Shown: positions 1-9,108, numbered from the stretch's first letter. The stretch is DNA of 64,000 nucleotides from Psychromonas sp. SA13A (GCF_011378715.1 NZ_WTKU01000001.1:558001-622000); one strand, 5' to 3'. Program-made: numbers and translations. Notes: generated by a model not told the origin, from the letters alone.

Positions 1-595
1 TGGTTTGCTTGTGGCAATAACAGGTAAATTCTTTGTTAATCGCGTTAAAATTGATCCACAAGCTGATAAACGTATGCACTTTGCTAATGTTGAAAAAATA
101 TTTGCGGTATTGATGATCGTAACGGCATGTGCAATGGCATTTGCACATGGTTCAAATGATGTTGCAAATGCTATTGGACCTCTTGCAGCGGTAGTAAGTA
201 TCGTTGAACATAATGGTCAAATTGCAGCAAAAGCAGAGCTTGCATGGTGGATTTTACCACTTGGTGGTGTTGGTATTGTATTGGGCCTTGCTATCTTTGG
301 TAAGCGCGTGATGGCGACCATCGGCAATGGTATTACACATTTAACACCTAGCCGAGGTTTTGCCGCAGAATTAGCTGCTGCCTCAACGGTTGTAATTGCA
401 TCGGGTACCGGTTTACCTATTTCTACTACGCAAACTTTAGTTGGTGCAGTATTGGGTGTAGGTATGGCACGTGGTATCGCGGCATTAAACTTAGGCGTTG
501 TTCGTAATATTGTAATCTCTTGGATAGTGACATTGCCGATCGGCGCTGGTTTATCAATTATATTTTTCTACATATTAAAGAGTATTTTTTCTTAA
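1..595 (+). CDS. pitA: PitA-family inorganic phosphate transporter, C-terminal part
   Basis: This is the 3' portion of a low-affinity, proton-coupled phosphate permease of the inner membrane. The reading frame is open to the left edge, so the N-terminal part lies outside the window and no start should be assigned here. About 195 residues are visible, with four or so hydrophobic membrane segments. The PiT-family signature AHGSNDVANAIGP lies about 50 residues into the visible part, and a second conserved stretch with STTQTLVGAVLGVG lies near residue 145. The family usually has 420 to 500 residues, so roughly half is present. A strong hairpin terminator follows the stop, and the next gene has its own ribosome binding site. 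The family is certain. Substrate specificity for phosphate is inferred from the family. Confidence 0.93.
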   Translation, partial: GLLVAITGKFFVNRVKIDPQADKRMHFANVEKIFAVLMIVTACAMAFAHGSNDVANAIGPLAAVVSIVEHNGQIAAKAELAWWILPLGGVGIVLGLAIFGKRVMATIGNGITHLTPSRGFAAELAAASTVVIASGTGLPISTTQTLVGAVLGVGMARGIAALNLGVVRNIVISWIVTLPIGAGLSIIFFYILKSIFS

Positions 596-624
596 TCGCC
601 GCTCATTAAGTCATGTATTGATCG

Positions 625-651
625 AAAAAAGAGAGCTTAGGCTCTCTTTTT
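625..651 (+). terminator. Rho-independent terminator after pitA
   Basis: An inverted repeat GAGAGC-TTAG-GCTCTC is flanked by an A run on the left and followed by five T residues. It lies 30 bases after the pitA stop and separates it from the SH3-domain gene. Confidence 0.85.
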
Positions 652-717
652 ACTTTTACTGAGCTTTAATAACTTTTAGAATGACCATTCAATTTATTTG
701 CTAAAAAGGTATTTCTT

Positions 718-1317
718 TTGAAATCAATTAAGTTTTTCTTATGTTTGCTGTTCTCTTCAAGCAGTTTTGCAGCCACACAATATGTCAGCGATAATCTTTC
801 AATTTATATGCATTCAGGTCCTAGTCTTGAGTACCGTATTATTGGTACGATCGAAGTAGGCACAGCTGTCAGCACTTTAAAATACAATAGCAAAACAAAA
901 TTCATGCAAGTCAGATCTCCGACTGGCAGAGTGGGGTGGGTAAAATCAAGTGAGATTCAAGAGCAACCTCCAGCAAAATCCTTATTACCTGAGCTACAAA
1001 AGAAATATCAAGAAAGCCAAGACAAGTTAAAAACCATTAATGATGATAATAAACAAGCATTAACAGAAAGTGAGCAAGCTATTATCGATAAAGATAGTTT
1101 AATCGCTCAGCTTGATAGCGAAAAAAGAGCATTACGCGATACCATTGCTGATTTAGAAGAACGTAATATGGAATTAGATTTATTACAATCGACTAAAGAT
1201 GAGCGCATTAAGATGGAATGGTTAATGTACGGCGGTAGTGTTTTATTCTTTGGTTTATTAATTGGCTTAATTATTCCGTTTTTACCACGCCGTAAAAAAC
1301 GTACTGATAATTGGTAA
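718..1317 (+). CDS. SH3-domain membrane protein (TIGR04211/YgiM type)
   Basis: A 199-residue envelope protein of unknown molecular role. It has a cleavable-looking signal peptide ending near SSFAA (residues 15-19). A bacterial SH3 domain follows at about residues 20-82, then a long charged coiled-coil region at about 88-165. One membrane segment lies near 168-190, and the C-terminus is basic (RRKKRTDNW). This is the architecture of the TIGR04211/YgiM family. SH3 domains of this kind are usually thought to touch peptidoglycan, which is inference for this copy. The start is a TTG at 718, preceded by AAAAGGT at a suitable distance. No ATG fits without losing the signal peptide. A strong terminator follows. 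Confidence 0.85.
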   Translation: MKSIKFFLCLLFSSSSFAATQYVSDNLSIYMHSGPSLEYRIIGTIEVGTAVSTLKYNSKTKFMQVRSPTGRVGWVKSSEIQEQPPAKSLLPELQKKYQESQDKLKTINDDNKQALTESEQAIIDKDSLIAQLDSEKRALRDTIADLEERNMELDLLQSTKDERIKMEWLMYGGSVLFFGLLIGLIIPFLPRRKKRTDNW

Positions 1318-1349
1318 TTCATAACTAGAATCGATAGCAGCTAATCATC

Positions 1350-1385
1350 ACGCTTACTCTTAAAGGCATAAAGAGTAAGCGTTTT
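1350..1385 (+). terminator. Rho-independent terminator after the SH3-domain gene
   Basis: Twelve-base arms (ACGCTTACTCTT and its exact complement) flank a 9-base loop and are followed by TTTGC. The stem is perfect and sits 33 bases after the stop codon. It has no T run on the minus strand, so it serves the rightward gene. Confidence 0.75.
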
Positions 1386-1518
1386 GCAACTAACAAGTCA
1401 TATCATAAAAACTAAAAGGTGTTTAAAAGTCACTAAATTGCTTATTAAACTCTTTTTATTTTTTTATACCTAGTTTATTTATTATGTGGCCAATAGTACG
1501 CATGAGAAACCAACCTAT

Positions 1519-2313
1519 TTAACCTTTCCAATCCTTTAATGACTCTAGAGTAAAACGCTGTTTTCCTAAACGAAAGACACTCTGTTGAGGCATTATTTCT
1601 ACCAGTTCAACCGCTCCAACATAATCACCCACTCGCATATCCACACCATTTATACGGATCCAACGATCATTGGCTTTAGTGGAATAAACATGGGAGTCAT
1701 AACTCATCACAGGGACTTGATATTGGAACTGTGCGGACATTTGTGAAATATCTGACTCAACAACAGGTTGGTCATTGGCAACTTGGTTCGGTATTGATTG
1801 CTGTCCTTGCTCAAGTTCAACAGCTAACGCAAAACGTTGCTGTAAATCACTTGGTACATCGGCTAGTGCAAGGCTATTTGTAACCTCATCACTTGTTGCA
1901 GCAAGCTCTAATTTCTCATTCTGTGTGTTTTTTTCTGCAGATATAAAAGTTTCCGTACTCGTCACTGGTACTTTTTTCTGTAACTTTGGTAAAGGTTTAG
2001 TTTTGAAATCGATTTCACTAACCGTATTAATAGGCTCTTTTACCTGCTTTGTCTGTGGCTGTTGTAATATTACAGGTGCAACTTGAACGCTAGCTGCTTG
2101 TGTAGAAGTTGCGGTCATGGTTACATTATTAGCATTTTCTATCACACGCTCTAGCGGTTTAAATAATAAGTATAAAACCAGCCCTAATAACAAGGCGATC
2201 ACTAATAAAGCAGCAGCCACGACTAATTTCCAATTCTTATCCGTTGATTTATCTATCAGTAGCGTCTGGGGATGGTGCTTATTTTTTTCTAAAGCTTTTA
2301 ATATCGTAGACAT
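1519..2313 (-). CDS. gspB: General secretion pathway protein B (GspB/ExeB)
   Basis: A 264-residue bitopic inner-membrane protein. The N-terminus begins MSTILKALEKN, typical of GspB/ExeB, and one membrane span lies at about residues 29-50. A long low-complexity, Gln/Thr-rich periplasmic linker follows. The C-terminal T2SSB domain, about residues 195-262, includes WIRINGVDMRVGD. In Aeromonas the ExeA-ExeB complex helps insert or assemble the type II secretin in the peptidoglycan layer. The gene sits 7 bases behind gspA and is surely co-transcribed. No other type II secretion gene is in the window. The function is well supported by the pairing with gspA. The secreted substrates cannot be told. 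Confidence 0.88.
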   Translation of the reverse strand: MSTILKALEKNKHHPQTLLIDKSTDKNWKLVVAAALLVIALLLGLVLYLLFKPLERVIENANNVTMTATSTQAASVQVAPVILQQPQTKQVKEPINTVSEIDFKTKPLPKLQKKVPVTSTETFISAEKNTQNEKLELAATSDEVTNSLALADVPSDLQQRFALAVELEQGQQSIPNQVANDQPVVESDISQMSAQFQYQVPVMSYDSHVYSTKANDRWIRINGVDMRVGDYVGAVELVEIMPQQSVFRLGKQRFTLESLKDWKG

Positions 2314-2320
2314 AATGATC

Positions 2321-4033
2321 CTATAACAACGATGGAATATTAGGTTCTGATTGTTGCACTAAGAACATCAAGGTGCGTCGCCCTACAATGCCGTCAGCAA
2401 CTAACCCATTATCTTTTTGAAATTCAATTACTTGCTCCTTAAGCTTCCAATCAAAGCGCTGTTTATTAGCCACTGTCAGACCAGATAAATTATTTAATTG
2501 CGTGCTTAACCAAACAACTCGTTGACTTTTTTCACCAAACTTTAATGGCTTACTAATATCAAAGGGCGTTCTCCATAATAAAGTCAGGCCTCCATTCCAA
2601 TACTCTTCTAACCATGCTTCGGATACGGATATTTTTTGCTTACCAATTAATACTTCATATTGCGATTGATCTTGTTGCTGGGTTTTATAAAGCACCGCAT
2701 ATACAATATCTTGATCGCTAGCTAACTTAATCACAGCAGGATAATTTAACTGCTGTAGTTTTTGTAACGAAGTATTATCAGAAAAGCATAACAATGAAGC
2801 AACTTCTCCCTGTTCACAGCTTGCATCGGCTAAATCAACTTGATAACCCCAAACCGCATATAGGGTTTGCAGCGCATTTGCAAAATAACCTTGGCTTAAG
2901 TCTAATTCAGGATAACTATCGAACCAAGTGAAAGTATCAGTTTCTGAGTTGAGGTTATCTGTGGTTGAAGATTGCAAGGGACTAACTTCTGAGTCTGTTT
3001 GCAACGACTCTACTTTAACTTCTGCTACTTGCATTGATGTTGATGGCGATGTAGGTGTAGATGAGTCAGAAAAACCGAGCTCACTAAGGGTTTCGATAGC
3101 TTGTTGAGGTTGATTAAAATGATGATATATTTTAGGTGCTTGCCAGATCGTGAACCCCGTTAATACTAATAATAAAACAAAGCGCCAGAACAGCTTCACG
3201 GATTCAGTTGCATGACCATCATCTAGACTTAAATCAATTTCTTTTACCGCTAAATCGATCATTTTAGCCGTTACTTTAGGCGAACTTTGGCTATATGCAC
3301 AGAGCATACTGCGATCACAAATAAGATTAATTAATCGTGGAATACCTCGGCTATATTTAAATATACGCTTTAGTAATGGTGTTTCAAAAATAGGATAGCT
3401 TGCCCCCGCTACATTGAGGCGATGCTGTATATAATATTCACTTTCTTGCAAAGTCAGTGGCAACAAATGATAACGTGCAGTAATGCGTTGTGCTAATTGG
3501 CGTAATTGATTTTCTTTCAGTTTTTGTTGTAACTCCGTCTGTCCAATCAAAATAACTTGTAATGGTTTTTTATTGTTTGACTCAATATTAGTTAACAACC
3601 TTAATTGCTCTAGCACTGAGAAGCTCAAATGTTGTGCTTCATCAATCAACACAATTGCACTGCGTCCTTTCTCTAAATTGTGCAACATCCAACCACTGAT
3701 CGCATCAAATAACGTTTTTAAGCTCGCTCTATTCTGCTCATATTCAATATTAAGTTGATCACAAATAGTAGCTAATAACTCAACTTCTGTTTGTGCAGGG
3801 TTCAGTATGAAAGCGATATCCGTTTGTGCAGGCATATCCTCTAATAGTGCTCGGCATACCGTGGTTTTACCTGTACCGACTTCTCCTGTTAATAAAACAA
3901 AACCACCATTGCCCTGTAAGCCATACATTAAGTGTGCAAGCGCTTCTTTATGGCGATCACTTAAAAATAAAAAGTCGGGATCCGGAGAAATTGAAAATGG
4001 TTGTTCTTTTAACGAAAAAAATTCTTGATACAT
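2321..4033 (-). CDS. gspA: General secretion pathway ATPase A (GspA/ExeA)
   Basis: A 570-residue AAA ATPase. It opens with MYQEFFSLKEQPFSISPDPD, the hallmark of the ExeA family. Walker A is GEVGTGKT at residues 50-57 and Walker B is IVLIDEAQH at about 127-135. A single membrane span lies near 283-300. The periplasmic part holds a variable region with two cysteines, resembling the C39-like domain of some ExeA proteins, and ends in a peptidoglycan-binding domain near residues 500-560 (FQKDNGLVADGIVGRRTL). ExeA binds peptidoglycan and, with ExeB, uses ATP to help place the type II secretin. gspA and gspB form a two-gene leftward operon, divergent from cca. The assignment is strong. Confidence 0.93.
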   Translation of the reverse strand: MYQEFFSLKEQPFSISPDPDFLFLSDRHKEALAHLMYGLQGNGGFVLLTGEVGTGKTTVCRALLEDMPAQTDIAFILNPAQTEVELLATICDQLNIEYEQNRASLKTLFDAISGWMLHNLEKGRSAIVLIDEAQHLSFSVLEQLRLLTNIESNNKKPLQVILIGQTELQQKLKENQLRQLAQRITARYHLLPLTLQESEYYIQHRLNVAGASYPIFETPLLKRIFKYSRGIPRLINLICDRSMLCAYSQSSPKVTAKMIDLAVKEIDLSLDDGHATESVKLFWRFVLLLVLTGFTIWQAPKIYHHFNQPQQAIETLSELGFSDSSTPTSPSTSMQVAEVKVESLQTDSEVSPLQSSTTDNLNSETDTFTWFDSYPELDLSQGYFANALQTLYAVWGYQVDLADASCEQGEVASLLCFSDNTSLQKLQQLNYPAVIKLASDQDIVYAVLYKTQQQDQSQYEVLIGKQKISVSEAWLEEYWNGGLTLLWRTPFDISKPLKFGEKSQRVVWLSTQLNNLSGLTVANKQRFDWKLKEQVIEFQKDNGLVADGIVGRRTLMFLVQQSEPNIPSLL

Positions 4034-4161
4034 TTTAAACCTTAAACAATGTGTTGAGCCCTATTGACGCAAGATCAGAGAGCTAGCTTGTCTTAATGAA
4101 TATCATAAACGTTTTATAAAGCCATTACTGCTTCGACATTACTCAAGCTTAACAAGAGTTA

Positions 4162-4261
4162 TATACCCGTTACCACTCGAGATGCTTTATTCAGCGAGAT
4201 ACCTGCTATTATTTTAGAAAGATGATGACAAGCTTCTGCATCTTCAGATAGTTTCAGTATA
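4162..4261. repeat. MITE-like element with imperfect terminal inverted repeats
   Basis: The roughly 100-base stretch starts TATACCCGTT...AGATGC and ends GCATCT...AGTATA. The outermost five bases and the inner AGATGC/GCATCT blocks match as inverted repeats (14 of 24 positions over the two ends). It lies in the spacer between divergent gspA and cca and codes for nothing. From memory, marine gammaproteobacteria carry dispersed short elements with TATACCC...AGATGC ends. That family link is not verified here. Confidence 0.4.
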
Positions 4262-4291
4262 ATAACCAAATAATTCATTAAGGGGGAAACT

Positions 4292-5521
4292 ATGCGTGTA
4301 TTTTTAGTTGGCGGCGCAGTTAGAGATCAACTATTAGGGCTCGAAGTTAAAGACCGTGACTTCGTGGTAATTAATAGTACCCCAGAGCACATGCTAGCAC
4401 AGGGTTTCAATCAAGTAGGTAAAGACTTCCCTGTATTTTTACACCCTAAAACAGGAGAAGAATATGCACTGGCAAGAACAGAGCGCAAGCAAGGGATTGG
4501 TTATACAGGTTTTAGTTGCTACGCAGGTCAAGATGTCAGTTTAGAAGATGATCTCGCACGACGCGATCTCACCATCAATGCAATAGCTCAATCTGCGGAT
4601 CAACAATTAATTGATCCCTATGGTGGACAACAAGATTTAGAGAAAAAAATATTACGCCATATCAGTCCTGCATTTAGTGAAGATCCCTTAAGAGTATTAC
4701 GGGTGGCTCGCTTCGCAGCACGTTTCGCTAAACTCGGTTTTAGTATCGCAGAAGAAACACAACAATTAATGGCGAATATTGCTGAAGGTGATGAGCTACA
4801 GAGCTTAAGCCCAGAGCGAATTTGGACCGAAACAGAAAAAGCCTTACAAACCGATAGCCCACAAACATATTTTCAAGTGTTACGAGACTGTGGTGGTTTA
4901 GCGGCACTATTTCCTGAAGTTGATAACTTATATGGCGTCCCCGCTCCTAAACGCTGGCACCCAGAGATAGATACCGGAATTCATACCTTAATGGTGGTCG
5001 AGCAAGCGGCTTTACTTTCTGATTCTGTCGCATTTCGGTTTGCTTGTTTAGTGCATGATTTAGGTAAAGCGTTAACTCCTGAGAGTGAATGGCCAAGTCA
5101 TAAAGGTCATGGTATGAAAGGCTTATCAGTGATCAAAAAATTCTGTAAGCGCTTAAAGGTACCTAATGATTGTCGAGATTTGGCACTGTTAGTTAGCGAA
5201 CACCACACCAATATCCACAGTGCTTTTGAATTAAGAGCAAGCACTATGGTTGGGATCATGGATAAATGTGATGCATGGCGTAAACCAGAACGATTCCAAC
5301 AAATGTTACAATGTTGTGTTGCAGACTCAAAAGGACGCACCGGTTTTGAGCTATTACCTTATCCGACAGCCGATTATATGTGGCAAGCATTTCAACAAGC
5401 TCTAAAGGTTGATATCCAAGAGATTATCAAAGAAGGGTTTCAAGGCGTTGAAATCAGACACAAACTAAATGAACAGCGTATTCAGCAAGTACAAGCGTTC
5501 AAAGAGCAGCACTCACGTTAA
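4292..5521 (+). CDS. cca: Multifunctional CCA-adding tRNA nucleotidyltransferase
   Basis: A 409-residue enzyme that builds or repairs the 3'-terminal CCA of tRNAs from CTP and ATP. The nucleotidyltransferase core is at the N-terminus: the glycine-rich [13 protein letters not shown] near residue 4, then the catalytic acidic pair in [17 protein letters not shown] follows near residue 90. The C-terminal half carries an HD phosphohydrolase domain (HTLMVVEQ, then [11 protein letters not shown] near residues 233-263), as in the E. coli enzyme of 412 residues. That type also has phosphatase and phosphodiesterase activity. AAGGGGGAAACT precedes the ATG. The gene is monocistronic and followed by a long hairpin shared with convergent uppP. 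Confidence 0.96.
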   Translation: MRVFLVGGAVRDQLLGLEVKDRDFVVINSTPEHMLAQGFNQVGKDFPVFLHPKTGEEYALARTERKQGIGYTGFSCYAGQDVSLEDDLARRDLTINAIAQSADQQLIDPYGGQQDLEKKILRHISPAFSEDPLRVLRVARFAARFAKLGFSIAEETQQLMANIAEGDELQSLSPERIWTETEKALQTDSPQTYFQVLRDCGGLAALFPEVDNLYGVPAPKRWHPEIDTGIHTLMVVEQAALLSDSVAFRFACLVHDLGKALTPESEWPSHKGHGMKGLSVIKKFCKRLKVPNDCRDLALLVSEHHTNIHSAFELRASTMVGIMDKCDAWRKPERFQQMLQCCVADSKGRTGFELLPYPTADYMWQAFQQALKVDIQEIIKEGFQGVEIRHKLNEQRIQQVQAFKEQHSR

Positions 5522-5523
5522 TT

Positions 5524-5567
5524 AAACCCGACTAAAGAACAGATAACGCAGTCTTTAGTCGGGGTTT
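5524..5567. terminator. Bidirectional hairpin between cca and uppP
   Basis: The arms AAACCC-GACTAAAGA and TCTTTAGTC-GGGGTTT pair almost fully around a 13-base loop, just after the cca stop. Short T-rich stretches follow on both strands. Since cca and uppP converge here, it probably ends both transcripts. The lack of a long U run makes it less certain than the others. Confidence 0.55.
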
Positions 5568-5609
5568 AGTAAAAGTAAAAAGTTACCAAAAGTCGGCCTT
5601 TATTAAAAA

Positions 5610-6407
5610 TCACGCTAATACATAAAATAAAGCAGCGCCTAATAATAAACGATAGATAACAAAAGGTAGCATACCGACCTTGTTCAGTAGTATTAAGAAA
5701 ACATGAATGCATAAAATAGCACTAATAAATGAGACACCTGCACCTAATAGTAGTGATGGCCAATCTACGTATTCATCGGATAAAATAAATTTTAATAAAT
5801 CATAACCCGATGCCATAGAAATGATTGGAATTGACATTAAAAATGAAAAACGAGCCGCTGCATTACGTGTTAAACCTAACATCAAGCCAGCCGTAATAGT
5901 AATGCCTGAACGAGATGTACCAGGGATAAGTGCTAATGCTTGCGCAAAACCTAGAAAAATAGCCCCTTTTAATCCCGTTTGATATTCAGTTTTAACTTGT
6001 TTCGCTTTACTATCTGCCCACCACAGTAATAAACCGAATAAAATAGTGGTGACCGCTATCACGTAACCGCTACGCAAATACATTTCCACATAATCTTTGC
6101 CTAAAAAACCTATTACAGCAGCAGGAATGGTGGCAAGAATAATCCACCATGCTAACTTACTGTCTTGGCTATGATTTTTATTTTTAACTGAATCAACCCA
6201 AGCCACGGACATATTAGTCACTTCACGATAAAAATAGATAAGAACTGCCGCTAATGTGCCGATGTTTAATACTAAATCAAAGGCTAAGCCTTGATCTTGC
6301 CAGCCAAATAATACCGAAGGTAAAATTAAATGTGCTGAGCTAGAAATAGGTAAAAACTCAGTTAAACCTTGTATTAAGGCTAAGACTACAACTTCTAAAA
6401 TACTCAT
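5610..6407 (-). CDS. uppP: Undecaprenyl-diphosphatase UppP (BacA)
   Basis: A 265-residue polytopic inner-membrane enzyme that dephosphorylates undecaprenyl pyrophosphate. This recycles the lipid carrier for peptidoglycan and other cell-wall polymers, and extra copies give bacitracin resistance. Two family signatures are present: [16 protein letters not shown] near residues 14-29, with the catalytic glutamate and serine-rich loop, and PGTSRSG near residues 162-168. The length equals that of typical BacA proteins, and about eight hydrophobic segments can be seen. It lies 34 bases behind folK on the same strand, so it may be the last gene of folB-folK-uppP. The identification is firm. Confidence 0.95.
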   Translation of the reverse strand: MSILEVVVLALIQGLTEFLPISSSAHLILPSVLFGWQDQGLAFDLVLNIGTLAAVLIYFYREVTNMSVAWVDSVKNKNHSQDSKLAWWIILATIPAAVIGFLGKDYVEMYLRSGYVIAVTTILFGLLLWWADSKAKQVKTEYQTGLKGAIFLGFAQALALIPGTSRSGITITAGLMLGLTRNAAARFSFLMSIPIISMASGYDLLKFILSDEYVDWPSLLLGAGVSFISAILCIHVFLILLNKVGMLPFVIYRLLLGAALFYVLA

Positions 6408-6441
6408 TATGTTCTCATTTATTAAAATAGTGATGGTGCTA

Positions 6442-6930
6442 TTAATCGAAAATAGGCGTGGTTACTTCCCATAATTTTTGTTTGTTTTTAGGGTACTGTG
6501 ACCACAGCTGCTGATAGCTGATAGTCAATATAGGATGCTTTAAAGTAGGTGCTAGTTCAGCTAATGGCTGTAATACAAAGGCATTTTTAGTGATTTCAGC
6601 ACGTGGGAGATCATTATTTGAGTCAACTTTTTGATCATATAATAATAAATCCAGATCTAAAGTTCTCGGTGCATATTTAATGGCTTTTTCTGGGCGTCCT
6701 AATTGCACTTCTATCCGTTTAAGAATTGTTATCACTTCTTTGACGGATAAATCGCTATTAAATTCAGCCACTAAATTATAAAAATTGCCACCGTCAAAGC
6801 CCACAGCTTCACTTTCATAAACAGTAGATAATTGCAGGTCTGAAAAATAGGTTTTTAATATTAAAACACCTTCACGAATATTTTCACCACGGTTGATGCT
6901 TGAACCAATGCCAATAAAAATATGTGCCAC
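6442..6930 (-). CDS. folK: 2-amino-4-hydroxy-6-hydroxymethyldihydropteridine pyrophosphokinase (HPPK)
   Basis: A 162-residue cytoplasmic enzyme that transfers pyrophosphate from ATP to 6-hydroxymethyl-dihydropterin in folate synthesis. The N-terminal [15 protein letters not shown] and the hallmark [12 protein letters not shown] (near residues 87-98, with the two metal-binding aspartates) identify HPPK. The start is a GTG whose first base is the last base of the folB stop codon (TAGTG). The two genes are therefore translationally coupled, and they act in consecutive steps of the same pathway. No better ATG is available upstream. The protein is of usual family length. Confidence 0.95.
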   Translation of the reverse strand: MAHIFIGIGSSINRGENIREGVLILKTYFSDLQLSTVYESEAVGFDGGNFYNLVAEFNSDLSVKEVITILKRIEVQLGRPEKAIKYAPRTLDLDLLLYDQKVDSNNDLPRAEITKNAFVLQPLAELAPTLKHPILTISYQQLWSQYPKNKQKLWEVTTPIFD

Positions 6931-7283
6931 TACTTACTGCCGCGTTCTATTTGCACACCTAAGCTTTGAGCATTAGCTAACGCACCAGGTTTATGCAACG
7001 TTAACTTAATCCATGGCACTGGAAATGATTGCATAATTAATGCCGCAACACGTTCAGCCATTGTTTCAATTAATTCAAACTGATTTTGCTGAGCAAACTG
7101 GGACACACATTCAGAGACACTGAAATAGTTCAGAGCAAGGTTGATATCGTCACTATCTGCAGCAGGACGGTTGTCAAAAGCCATTTCTAAATCAAAATAC
7201 AGCTTTTGTTGTACTGACTTTTCCCAGCCATATACCCCAATCGTACTAATTACTTGTAGCTGTTTAATAAAAACAATATCCAT
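6930..7283 (-). CDS. folB: Dihydroneopterin aldolase
   Basis: A 118-residue protein that cleaves dihydroneopterin to 6-hydroxymethyl-dihydropterin and glycolaldehyde, the step before folK. Typical motifs are MDIVFIKQLQVISTIGVYGWE at the N-terminus, LNYFSVSE in the middle and LTLHKPGALANAQSLGVQIER at the C-terminus. The frame stays open 25 codons further upstream, to 7358. I chose the ATG at 7283 because a GGGG block lies 7 bases before it and because FolB proteins begin exactly at this MDxVFI motif. The extra N-terminus would be basic and without family counterpart. It is divergent from plsY across a short promoter region, as in many gammaproteobacteria. Confidence 0.94.
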   Translation of the reverse strand: MDIVFIKQLQVISTIGVYGWEKSVQQKLYFDLEMAFDNRPAADSDDINLALNYFSVSECVSQFAQQNQFELIETMAERVAALIMQSFPVPWIKLTLHKPGALANAQSLGVQIERGSK

Positions 7284-7386
7284 TTTAAACCCCGTGATGT
7301 GTCTGTTTTTTAATCGCTGATGCTTTTTTTTATATCCCTTAACGCGTAAACTCGACACGTTAAATTAAATATTATAATAAGATACT

Positions 7387-7415
7387 CAAATTTTTATCTT
7401 GGTGTCTATTATAAT
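7387..7415 (+). promoter_or_regulatory. Possible sigma-70 promoter for plsY
   Basis: A perfect -10 hexamer TATAAT lies at 7410-7415, 38 bases before the plsY ATG. The best -35 candidate at 17-base spacing is CAAATT, which is poor. The -10 box alone is convincing. Confidence 0.4.
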
Positions 7416-7452
7416 GCGCCACATTTTACCTGATTGGGATTAAATAAGTACC

Positions 7453-8049
7453 ATGATTATACTGGCTACACTTATTTTTAGCATATCTTCTTATTTTATT
7501 GGCGGGTTAAATGGCGCAATTTTATTATGTAAAATAAAAGGTTGGCCAGATCCTCGCTCACAGGGCTCGAAAAACCCTGGAGCAACTAATATCCTTCGCC
7601 TTCACAGTGCGCAAGCTGCCAGTTTAGTGTTCATTTTCGATCTTTTGAAAGGTGCTTTTCCTGTTTATTTTGCTTATTATCTGGGTATCCCACCTTTTGC
7701 TATCGGTTTTATTGGTATTGCGACTTGTTTAGGACATATTTTTCCACCTTGTTTTGATTTTAAAGGGGGAAAAGGTGTAGCAACAGGATTAGGCATATTA
7801 TTACCCTTAGGCATGGACATGACCGGATTAACACTAATTACTTGGCTAATAGTCGTTGCTCTCAGTGGCTACGCATCATTAGCGGCAATCATCACTGCTA
7901 TTGCTGCTCCTGTCTTTGTCAATTATATTAAACCGGAGTTCACATTACCTGTTCTAATGTTGTCGTGTTTAATTATTGTTAGTCATATCAGTAATATTCG
8001 ACGGCTACTGACCGGTAATGAAAAGAAAATAGTGAACTGGAAACAATAA
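7453..8049 (+). CDS. plsY: Glycerol-3-phosphate acyltransferase PlsY
   Basis: A 198-residue inner-membrane enzyme that moves the acyl group from acyl-phosphate to glycerol-3-phosphate, the first step of phospholipid synthesis. The three conserved cytoplasmic loops are visible: SQGSKNPGATNILR near residues 36-49, GHIFPPCFDFKGGKGVATGLG near 96-116, and the last loop SNIRRLLTGNE near the C-terminus. Five or so membrane segments surround them. Length fits the family. The frame starts at an ATG with a weak upstream purine stretch. It is divergent from folB. In E. coli the neighbouring ygiH and folB have the same arrangement. Confidence 0.94.
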   Translation: MIILATLIFSISSYFIGGLNGAILLCKIKGWPDPRSQGSKNPGATNILRLHSAQAASLVFIFDLLKGAFPVYFAYYLGIPPFAIGFIGIATCLGHIFPPCFDFKGGKGVATGLGILLPLGMDMTGLTLITWLIVVALSGYASLAAIITAIAAPVFVNYIKPEFTLPVLMLSCLIIVSHISNIRRLLTGNEKKIVNWKQ

Positions 8050-8142
8050 TATCCATAAAGAGATTGGTAGTTAATGGCAATCTCGTTATAATTAATACTT
8101 TAACAACAAGCTAACTTGAATATTAGTTTTTATTAACATTTA

Positions 8143-8156
8143 CAGGAGTTCACGTG
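8143..8156 (+). promoter_or_regulatory. Ribosome binding site deciding a GTG start
   Basis: AGGAG sits six bases before the GTG at 8154. This strong site, together with the signal peptide that follows directly, fixes GTG as the start of the cytochrome gene. Confidence 0.75.
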
Positions 8157-8582
8157 ATCCTTATTAAACGTCTTAGCCTATTTATTGCTCTTTCATTGAG
8201 CCTATTTAGTGCACCAAGCTTTACACAAGATCTATCTGAAGAAGCGATTGCAAATCGTGTCGCCCCGATTGGTGACGTTTATATTGATGGTGAAATTGAA
8301 ACTGCAAGTGCAGGGAACGATTCAAGTGAACCAGCAGGCCCTCGATCAGGTGAGAAAATTTACAATACATACTGTGTAGCATGTCATGCTACTGGTGCCG
8401 CTGGCGCACCTATCAAAGGTAACGCTGATGCATGGCAGCCTCGTGTTGCACAGGGTGAAGAAACTTTAATTACCCATGCAATACAAGGGTTTAATGCGAT
8501 GCCTGCTCGAGGCACTTGTAGCGACTGTAGCGATGATGAAATCGCTTCAACAGTTAAGTTTTTAATTAAAGATTTATATTAA
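8154..8582 (+). CDS. Periplasmic cytochrome c5-family protein
   Basis: A 142-residue exported c-type cytochrome. It has a signal peptide with the hydrophobic core LSLFIALSLSLFSAPSFT and one haem-binding motif CVACH near residues 74-78. NAMPARG near residue 120 supplies the distal methionine ligand. The pair CSDC shortly after is the disulfide typical of the cytochrome c5 family. It is a soluble or loosely attached periplasmic electron carrier. Its redox partners cannot be read from the context, since neither neighbour is a respiratory gene. The start is GTG with a strong ribosome binding site. A good terminator follows, so it is a single-gene unit. Confidence 0.9.
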   Translation: MILIKRLSLFIALSLSLFSAPSFTQDLSEEAIANRVAPIGDVYIDGEIETASAGNDSSEPAGPRSGEKIYNTYCVACHATGAAGAPIKGNADAWQPRVAQGEETLITHAIQGFNAMPARGTCSDCSDDEIASTVKFLIKDLY

Positions 8583-8610
8583 TCAACTAATTAAACTGCT
8601 CCTTCAATAA

Positions 8611-8637
8611 AAAAGCGAATTGATATTCGCTTTTTTT
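8611..8637 (+). terminator. Rho-independent terminator after the cytochrome gene
   Basis: A perfect ten-base stem, AAAAGCGAAT / ATTCGCTTTT, surrounds a 4-base loop TGAT and continues into a run of T residues. It separates the cytochrome gene from gloA. Confidence 0.88.
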
Positions 8638-8666
8638 GTTTTTATTTTATGAAAAGGAAATAGATT

Positions 8667-9083
8667 ATGCGTTTATTGCACACTATGTTGCGTGTAGGTG
8701 ATTTACAAAAGTCATTGGATTTCTATCAACAAGTATTGGATATGAAATTATTACGCCAATCCGAAAATGCTGAGTATAAATACACTCTTGCTTTCTTAGG
8801 TTACGGTGATGAGCTTAATACAACGGTTATCGAACTAACTTATAACTGGGGAACAGAGAGCTATGACTTAGGCAATGCTTACGGTCATATTGCTATCGAA
8901 ACGGATGATATTTACCAAACTTGTGAAAAAATAAAAAGTTTAGGTGGTGTGATAACTCGTGAGCCTGGCCCAGTGAAAGGTGGTACAACAGTGATTGCAT
9001 TCGTGAAAGACCCGGACGGTTATATGATTGAATTGATCAATAAAAAAGATGCAGGTAAAGGTTTGGGTGAATCCTCACTTTAA
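8667..9083 (+). CDS. gloA: Lactoylglutathione lyase (glyoxalase I)
   Basis: A 138-residue metalloenzyme that turns the hemithioacetal of methylglyoxal and glutathione into S-lactoylglutathione. It starts [13 protein letters not shown], giving the first metal-ligand histidine. The remaining ligands are the glutamate in [11 protein letters not shown], the histidine in [10 protein letters not shown] and the glutamate in GYMIELIN. Length and motifs match nickel-type bacterial GloA, such as the E. coli enzyme. AAGGAAA precedes the ATG. It is monocistronic between two terminators. A methylglyoxal synthase gene (mgsA) also lies in the window at 27398, so production and removal of methylglyoxal are both encoded here, though not linked. 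Confidence 0.96.
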   Translation: MRLLHTMLRVGDLQKSLDFYQQVLDMKLLRQSENAEYKYTLAFLGYGDELNTTVIELTYNWGTESYDLGNAYGHIAIETDDIYQTCEKIKSLGGVITREPGPVKGGTTVIAFVKDPDGYMIELINKKDAGKGLGESSL

Positions 9084-9108
9084 ATTGCCATTTTTGACTA
9101 ATTGAAAG

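Noticed and set aside
8060-8084. GAGATTG...CAATCTC inverted repeat after plsY
   Set aside because: The arms are seven bases with an 11-base loop and no T run. It is too weak to call a terminator.
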